NCBI GenBank assembly: GCA_036435485.1
Contig: CM071600.1
Coordinates: forward strand, 163,506,546 to 163,570,545
DNA from: Saposhnikovia divaricata
Taxonomy: Eukaryota > Streptophyta > Magnoliopsida > Apiales > Apiaceae
DNA length: 64,000 nt
Reading direction: 5' to 3'
The notes beneath the pieces were generated by a model that saw only the letters and a program-made list of their open reading frames with translations, had not been told where the DNA came from and ran no database searches. A program made the translations under genes and the position numbers. The first letter of the stretch is position 1, and each line of letters starts with the position of its first letter. This document shows, piece after piece, positions 57,360 through 64,000 of the stretch.

Positions 57360-60300
57360 GTTGACAACTTAGGTAAGAATAATCTATCTCCTAGGGGAAT
57401 AAGATATGGCAATTCCAAGCAGGAGAATATTCTCATGTCATCCAGATCGATAACGATTAATCCAGTGGTTCCGTAAGAAGGTTAAGGAACGATCGAAAGA
57501 GAATACGGACGATTGTACAACCCTAAGAGAATAAGTAAAGAATAAAGAATGAATAGTGTTTTTGGTGGAAGTAAGAATAATATGAGACGACACTATATAG
57601 AAGTATTCGGAACGGATTTCCGAGTTCGTATTAGTGATCCAGGGGGAAAATAATTGTATGTAAAAGCTGTCGAATTCTGAAAAACCGCACTTTTATTTTC
57701 TCCGAGAGTTCCCTGGACACTGACAGACTTATGGATTTAACGAATGGATTTAAGGAATATAAATTGGAAAGATAGAAGGAAAGGTAGAGAATGATAGTAT
57801 TAATATTAAGAGGATTCCCGGTAAACCCTAATTAGAAATCCGTGAAATATTCCTACGAACGATCAATCGAAACGAGCAATAACCGGACACAGAATCAAGC
57901 AGACGAAGCAAGATACATGCATGTACAAATTATAAATATCTAGTAACTAGTATGGTTAGAGATTAACTAACACTTAGCAAATCAAACTACTAGTTGCATG
58001 TAAACCATCAAAATCTCAACACTTGTCCCTCCATTTTCATCATCCTATACATCATCACTTTATTAAAGTGACTTTTGGATGAGAGACTATCTAAGCCTCA
58101 TCTTAATAATTCACTTTATCAAATAACCAAGCAAAGAAACAAGGCAAAAACTCTCTCCCCCTAGCATACTTCCATTCGGCCAAACAAAGAAATTCCAAAA
58201 CCAAAATCCGTCTTCCATTCCTTGTTTGCTCTTGAAATTTTTAAGGTGAGTATTACATTTCATAAAAATGATCTCCTCAAAATCTTAGTTTCAAAATCAT
58301 CTTCTTCCATTTTCAAAAAATTCATGAAAGAGGAGGATGAATAGTAACCTTCTTGAACTAACTTTGTTTTCTTGATTTTTCATGGTTGATCTAGCAAGCT
58401 TAATCACTCCTAAGGACCATACAAGTCTTAGTAAGGCTATATCACTCTCTAAGGAAGGTATAAATCTCTTGAAACCCTAACCCTTGTTTGAGATTTAAGC
58501 ATGTTTATGATAGATATAGCTTAGTTATGGTTATGTTAAGATTAAAGCATGATTATAAGCATGATTATGTATGGATCTTGGATAAATGATAAAAATAGAT
58601 AGATGAATAGAAAGGCATTGCTTGGCCTCAGTTCATGTATATAAATCATGTATATGTTGTTTGGAATGGATACCATGTTTATGGGAAGATTTGAAATTGG
58701 TAGATATTCGAGTTATAGCAGTCGTAATGCCAAAATTTCGTTAACCTTAAGAAAAATGACTTGGACAGTAGATGTAACTCACTGAATAGCTGTGCAATCT
58801 GCCATGATACGATAGATAAAGTTCCAAGCTTCGTTTTGATATAAAGAAAGTGTGAAACGGACTTACAGTTTAGGAGTTACGGCCGGTTTACTAAAAGTAG
58901 TTCGTAACCGTAAACGAGAATTCGTAACTAAAATTGAACCCTTGTAAAATACGTAAGTCAGTGGAAAATCTTGGTAATTAAATAATAGAGGTAAAAAGGA
59001 AGGTGTGAGAGAAAACCTCATGTGAATCGGATCGTTTTACGATTTTATAAAAATGTTCGAATCTAGGTTAAACGCGAACGAACCCCTTAAAAGTATAACT
59101 TTGGTTATAACTTAGAAAACGAGCGATAAAACTCGAGATATATTCTTGGTTCCTAATCGATCGAATTTAGAACTTATACGACTTAAGTGTACACTAAGTG
59201 CGAGTATGATGACATGTCTTAATGATGAGCAAATGTCGAATCGTATCAGTAATAAAAAGAGTTACACTAAAAAGGGGTATAACGAAATAATTTGAAAACA
59301 TGTTTCGACTTAAGTTAATACTTAACCTTTTTAAAAAGTGTTAAGCGATTAACCTCGAATCTCTTGACTATTTATAGATCGCCGAGCTGACCCGGGATAC
59401 CCTACCACTACCCCTACCCCGTGCTCAATTACGAGGCAAGTTTCAACTTCCACTTTTTTGGCTGTTGTTGTGATAATATATGCTTTCTGTTATACATATG
59501 CCATAGCATGCATGCCTACTTTCAAGTCATATTGATATACTTGTTCCCTGATTGTTCTTTGGCTTATAAGTAGATAGATAATATATCGATTATACGCCGG
59601 ATGTTGTTAAGACCCTTAGAGAAGGGCATATGAATCCTATTTGTTGAATATAGACCGGGAGTCAGTACTTCTTGATATATCGTAATTACTTTCGAGGGAA
59701 ATATTTAAGTAAATAATTCCCATTTTTTGGTTGACGAATATCATTTGAATATTCGTCCGAGATTATTTAATTAACGATCATTACTTCAAATATTTATTTG
59801 AACGTTTTCTATTCAATGAATATTATTTTTCAATATTCATTCAAAGACAAACCATTTATCGAATATTATTTCAAATATTTCTATAAAACCTTCGATTTTT
59901 TTAAATAAATATCATTCGGACATTCATTTAGAACATCATGTATTAAGGGAATATTATTCTCGAATATTCCTTTAAGGTTTAATTTATTAGATGAATATCA
60001 CTTGGATATTCATTTAAATTATTAATTATTATATGAATACTATTTTTGAATATTAATTCGAAGTCTTATTTATTTAACGAATATTATTACAAACAGTTCT
60101 TTCAAACTTATTTATTCAATGAATATTATTTTAATATTCATTTAAGTAATTATTTATTCAATAAATATTGTCTTAATATTCCTTCAAGGATTATTTTGGG
60201 AAATACTCTGATTAAAAATATTCTTTCATTAAATACTTCCGACTCTATAAATATTCTATAAATATTTATTCAATACTTGGAAACAACTTCAAGGTTGTTT

Positions 60301-61713
60301 ATTTTTCTTCAAATATTATTTGCGACCTTCGATCATTCTGAAAATTTTTCGGAGTCATACGATTAAAATTATATTAAGAAAGGTCCTCTAGATTCTATTC
60401 TTCACTCGAATCTATCTCTTAAATTATAAGGGAACCTTACTTGAGAAAGGTCTTTTATCTTGTTGACTTCCCGGTCATAGTTTATCCTTTTCACTCGTAA
60501 CTTGGTTGCTACGGACTCATTAAGTCTGTGTGTACCTTCTCATCATTCGAGGGGTAAGATCGTTGGAACAAGTTGATATCCATTAAAAAGCAAGAGCTTG
60601 GGAAATGTTAGTGAATTTTCCTTTCCAACTAGATACGACTACTTTGTGGAGTCTTGTCAACAAGTATTTCACTTGGGGAAGGGAGGATAAACTATACATT
60701 TCAATGCTGTGGATTTACTCGAACTAGGAGTCGTGTGTAAGAGGCCGATTCGCGCGGTCCATCACAAGGCCTAATCATTGGACAGGGAGTTACTATTAAA
60801 GGCCATTGACAAGTGGAGCCGTCAGTTCTTCCTTCTATCGGTAGTAAACTATATTGGGCTGTACCATCCCCGACTGATCATCAGGGAGTGGAACAGCTGG
60901 CGCGTGATAACTCCAATATTGGTTCATCTCCCAAATTGGGAATTCCCTGCAACACGTATCGAAGATACTTCTTTCAGGTTGACGGTGTCTTCCGCAACAC
61001 GTATCGAAGAGACTTCTTTCAGGTTGTAGAACTTCGAAAAATGTTAATAACTGGAACTGCAATATTTTCCTTGCAAGTTACTCTTAATATGATAAATAAT
61101 GATATCTTGCTTATTTTGACTTAGCAGATATTTCCACAAAATAAACACTTTAAGTTACCTTGTAACTTCATCCTTTATAGTATACTGGCACTAACTTCGT
61201 TAATGCATGGCATATGGAAATAATGATACTTCGAACTGTTATATACTATCACTATCCTGTTATATTATTATTGGTGGGCTATTGCTCACCCTTGCTTATT
61301 TATCATGTCACAACAACAGCTAGGAGAGATGGCTCGCGTCAGGCGCACTCGACGCAAGCGGGTTACCCGACCTACCGAACTCCCCGCTGAGATGCTAGCC
61401 GCCATTGCTAAGGTAGCATAGTTTGATAGCTTTTGTTTCCTGTTTAACTATATGTATAATTAATGTAATCAACGGCAAAACTTTTAAACTTATGATGTTA
61501 TCCTTTTGGATTGTAATAACTTTTATTCGCAAACCCTTTTATGTAAAACCTATTTCAATTTCATCTCTGGAACTATAACTGTGTGTGAGTGAGTAGATAT
61601 TATTGTGGGGTCAGCGCATGCTACTTATTGATTGTGGACTCAAGTCAAGTATTATGTATGAGTTATGAGACCATAACGACCCGATCCCTGACCCCGGATC
61701 TGGGGGTGTTACA
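57360..61713 (+). repeat. Tekay-like LTR (copy 2)
   Basis: Copy of 40350-44703, ending GGTGTTACA. It lacks the first 158 bp of the LTR, which in copy 1 lie left of the Tat-like insertion, outside the duplicated unit. The short basic frame recurs at 61305-61421. Confidence 0.92.
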
Positions 61714-61717
61714 GAGA

Positions 61718-61729
61718 TGGTATCAGAGC
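61718..61729 (+). other. Primer binding site, initiator Met-tRNA (copy 2)
   Basis: TGGTATCAGAGC four bases after the LTR copy. Confidence 0.9.
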
Positions 61730-61879
61730 GAGAGTTATATATCCCAAGAGTGATACGACGTTATATAATAATAAATTCACTAATATAATAAGAACCCTTT
61801 CCAGGTTCACCTAAAATCCTTACGGGAACTTTTTAAGTATCATGATAGTAACATAGTTCGTCTTGTGTAGGCGAGCGAC

Positions 61880-62764
61880 ATGCCGACCCAGGAGGCAGCT
61901 GCGAGACAGCATGATGAGGACATGTTCCGGACTAGGGACCCGTACTATGAGCACTTGCCTGATGAGGATACTGAGCCTGAGGAGGGGGACCCTGAGGAGG
62001 TCCAGGTTGATGCTGATACTGATGTGATTGAGTCTGAGGAGGAGGACCCTGAGGAGGTCTAGGTTGATGCTGATATAGATGTTGTTGAGACCGAGGGGGA
62101 GGAGGACCCGGAGGGGGTCCAGACAGGGCAGGACGCTGAGTTAGTTGTTGAGGTTGAGGATTATTGGGTTGTATCTGAGATCAGGACCATGGAGTAGGAT
62201 ACTGATATGACCACTGAGCAAGTCATGGCCGCTGTTGTTGGACAGGCTGTAGATGAGGATGAGCCAGTGGATGATGTAGTAGGGAGTTCCGGACTACGAG
62301 TGCCACCCCTCCCTGTGGAGAGAGCCCCTACCCCACCACCACTACCTGTGAGCCCATTCCCCGATGAGTTTGAGGAGCTTACCCCAGAGCCCCAGCAGAT
62401 AGAGACTGCAGTTCCAGCTGAGCCATTCACCCCACCTCATGTCCTGATAGGAGGAGTCCCTGTATGTGTTCACAACTTGATTGTGAACGGGCTTTATAGA
62501 GAGTTGTCAGTGGCGGATGCCAGGTTGACAGAGTCTAGGAGGGAGCTAGCAGCAGAGAGAGCCGCCCGGATGAGGTTGCAGGGCCGGAGGACTATCAGTG
62601 ATAGGGCTGGGTATAGGGCTGTGACCCGCATCGAGCTGAGGTCTCGGATGAGGGTGCGACAGTTGCCTACTGATGGGCATGGTATGGTAGACAGAGCAGA
62701 TGCCAAGGAGATTTTTCGCATCGCCATGGGGAGGGTTCGGATGATGTTTCATCGTGGCGGCTGA
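61880..62764 (+). pseudogene. Extra ORF of the Tekay-like element (copy 2)
   Basis: Identical in translation to 44870-45754, including both TAGs. These lesions therefore predate the duplication. Confidence 0.6.
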
Positions 62765-63182
62765 TTTCAGATGTAGTGATGCAGTAGTCTAGTTGTCTAG
62801 TCATGTACGGACGTAGTAGTGCCGGCTTTTGTAGGGATGGTTTTATTGTACTTATTTTCCCTTTTGCAGACTAGATAGATAGACAGCGTATTTCACTTTT
62901 GACTTGTTGTTGTTGTTAGGATGACTGTACTTTAAACTATCGTTGTAACACGGATGTTGTACCTTTTTGGTACCTGGTATATATTTGTTTCCCTTTCAAT
63001 TATTTCAATTTTCTTGGGATGCGATCACGAGTTTATTAGCATATGTACTGTTTTCGATTAAGTTGCCATGAGATATAAAAACTGTGAGATACTAAATCCA
63101 ATCATGTAACAAATTATGCAAGGAAAAATCCTTTAAAACAGGTAAGTGAACCTAATGAAAATTTTTCCAAATTTTCAGTAAA
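62765..63182 (+). other. Spacer before gag (copy 2)
   Basis: Repeats 45755-46172, including the donor-like and acceptor-like motifs. No gene. Confidence 0.5.
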
Positions 63183-64000
63183 ATGCCTCCAAGATGAATG
63201 GGCACTAGGGCTAACCCCCGTGAATATACTGACCAAGAGAGTCACAACCAACATGAGGAAAACCATGAAAGTAGTGAAGAACAAGATCAGGACTATAATG
63301 AGCAAGAAGATTCCCAGTATGGAGCAGAGGACGAACCCATGTACTCTGAAGACTTTGAGGGGGAAATAGAGGGTGGAGAAACTGAAGTGGAGCAGGAAGG
63401 GGAGAACCATGGTGGAGACCCCATGGGCCAGTTTATGGATTTACTTAGGCAGAATTTGAACCAATACCCTCAACCACCACCAGGAAACAACACTTCAGTG
63501 GCAAATTCCTTTAGGGCCTTTAAGTCCCTTAAGCCCCCATAGTTCCATGCATCGGCTGATCCCGTTGAGGCGAGGGCCTGGATCAAGGAAATGGAAAAAT
63601 CTTTCGAGATTCTGAGTATCAATGAAGCTCAGAAGACTGTATTCGCTACTTACCTACTAAAGGGAGAGGCCAATTATTGGTGGGAAGCCAAAAAGAACAT
63701 GGAGACTGATGCTGTTGTAGCCTGGGAAAGGTTCAAACAATTATTCTTGGAGAAGTACTTCCCGAAGTTCATGAAAACTCAGATGGAACTTAAGTTTTTG
63801 GAACTAAAACAGAACAATATGTCAGTGGCTGACTATGAGGCCAAATTTACTGAGCTGTCGAGATTTGTGCCAGTTTTTTTGGATACCGAAGAAAAGAAAG
63901 CTAACAGGTTTCAACAAGGGCTGAAACAGTAGATCCAGAATAGAGTGGCGGTTTTAGAGATTACGGATTATGCTACCTTGGTGCAAAAGGCCACCATTGT
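63183..64000 (+). pseudogene. Gag, Tekay-like (copy 2), cut by the window end
   Basis: Same frame and same stops as 46173-46990: TGA after three codons, then TAGs at 63540 and 63930. It contains the capsid motifs EANYWWEAKKN and FLEKYFPKFMK. The rest lies beyond the window. Confidence 0.85.

Larger units (their letters stand above)
53976..64000. repeat. Second copy of a 17010-bp unit (first copy 36966-53975)
   Basis: Position x+17010 matches position x from 53976 to the window end, across the Tat-like interior and LTR, the Tekay-like LTR, extra ORF and gag. I see four substitutions: 38094, 38553, 39799 and 44079 against 55104, 55563, 56809 and 61089. Being directly adjacent to the end of the first unit, it is a tandem duplication as assembled. 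Confidence 0.95.

Overview
The window is plant nuclear DNA, almost certainly from a flowering plant with a large, repeat-rich genome. It consists of nested LTR retrotransposons of the Ty3/gypsy group plus one gene-fragment-carrying region that looks like a DNA transposon. I found no intact single-copy host gene, no rRNA or tRNA gene and no bacterial feature. The evidence for a plant is the lineages present (Athila-like, Tat-like with a second RNase H, and a Tekay/Del-like chromovirus), their tRNA primer sites, and captured exon pieces of plant housekeeping genes with introns.

Layout. (1) 1-11147: an Athila-like element on the minus strand. It has a 3' LTR cut by the window edge, a gag-protease region with stops, no reverse transcriptase or integrase, an Asp-tRNA-type primer site, and a 4.95 kb 5' LTR in which a 1457-bp unit is present three times. 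It sits inside the LTR of the next element. (2) 11148-13666: the 3' part of a minus-strand Tat-like element, with an LTR piece, a polypurine tract, a 79-bp tandem repeat, and an intact 247-codon reading frame running antisense to the element behind its own TATA box. (3) 13667 to about 20999: an old Tekay-like element with a complete 4.4 kb LTR, an initiator-Met primer site and very decayed pol. (4) About 21000-29061: a region with GTTGC/GCAAC subterminal repeats, exon pieces of at least three unrelated host genes all on the minus strand (shaggy/GSK3 kinase, mitochondrial processing peptidase alpha, Phe-tRNA synthetase alpha), and about 23 copies of a 177-bp tandem repeat. (5) 29062-29289: a fragment of an Athila-like LTR. 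(6) 29290-53971: a Tekay-like chromovirus on the plus strand with 4.5 kb LTRs, an extra acidic reading frame before gag, and one gag-pol frame broken by about ten lesions. (7) 29448-40349: a young complete Tat-like element on the minus strand inserted into the 5' LTR of (6), with a GTTGA target duplication. The empty site is preserved at 51079-51083 in the 3' LTR. (8) 53976-64000: a near-perfect second copy of 36966-46990, at a constant offset of 17010 bp, that begins abruptly inside the 3' LTR of (6). It is a large tandem duplication or an assembly duplication.

How the pieces work together. None of the retroelements looks autonomous now. The Tat-like copy is the youngest insertion (two differences seen between its 622-bp LTRs) but carries frameshifts and an in-frame stop. 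In the Tekay-like copy nearly every premature stop, and both broken zinc knuckles, can be explained by C-to-T or G-to-A changes, as expected for methylated, silenced DNA. Relative order: the region-3 and region-1 elements each landed in the region-2 element; the Athila-like LTR of region 5 lies in or against region 4; the region-6 element landed in region 5; the region-7 element landed in region 6; and the 17-kb duplication came last.
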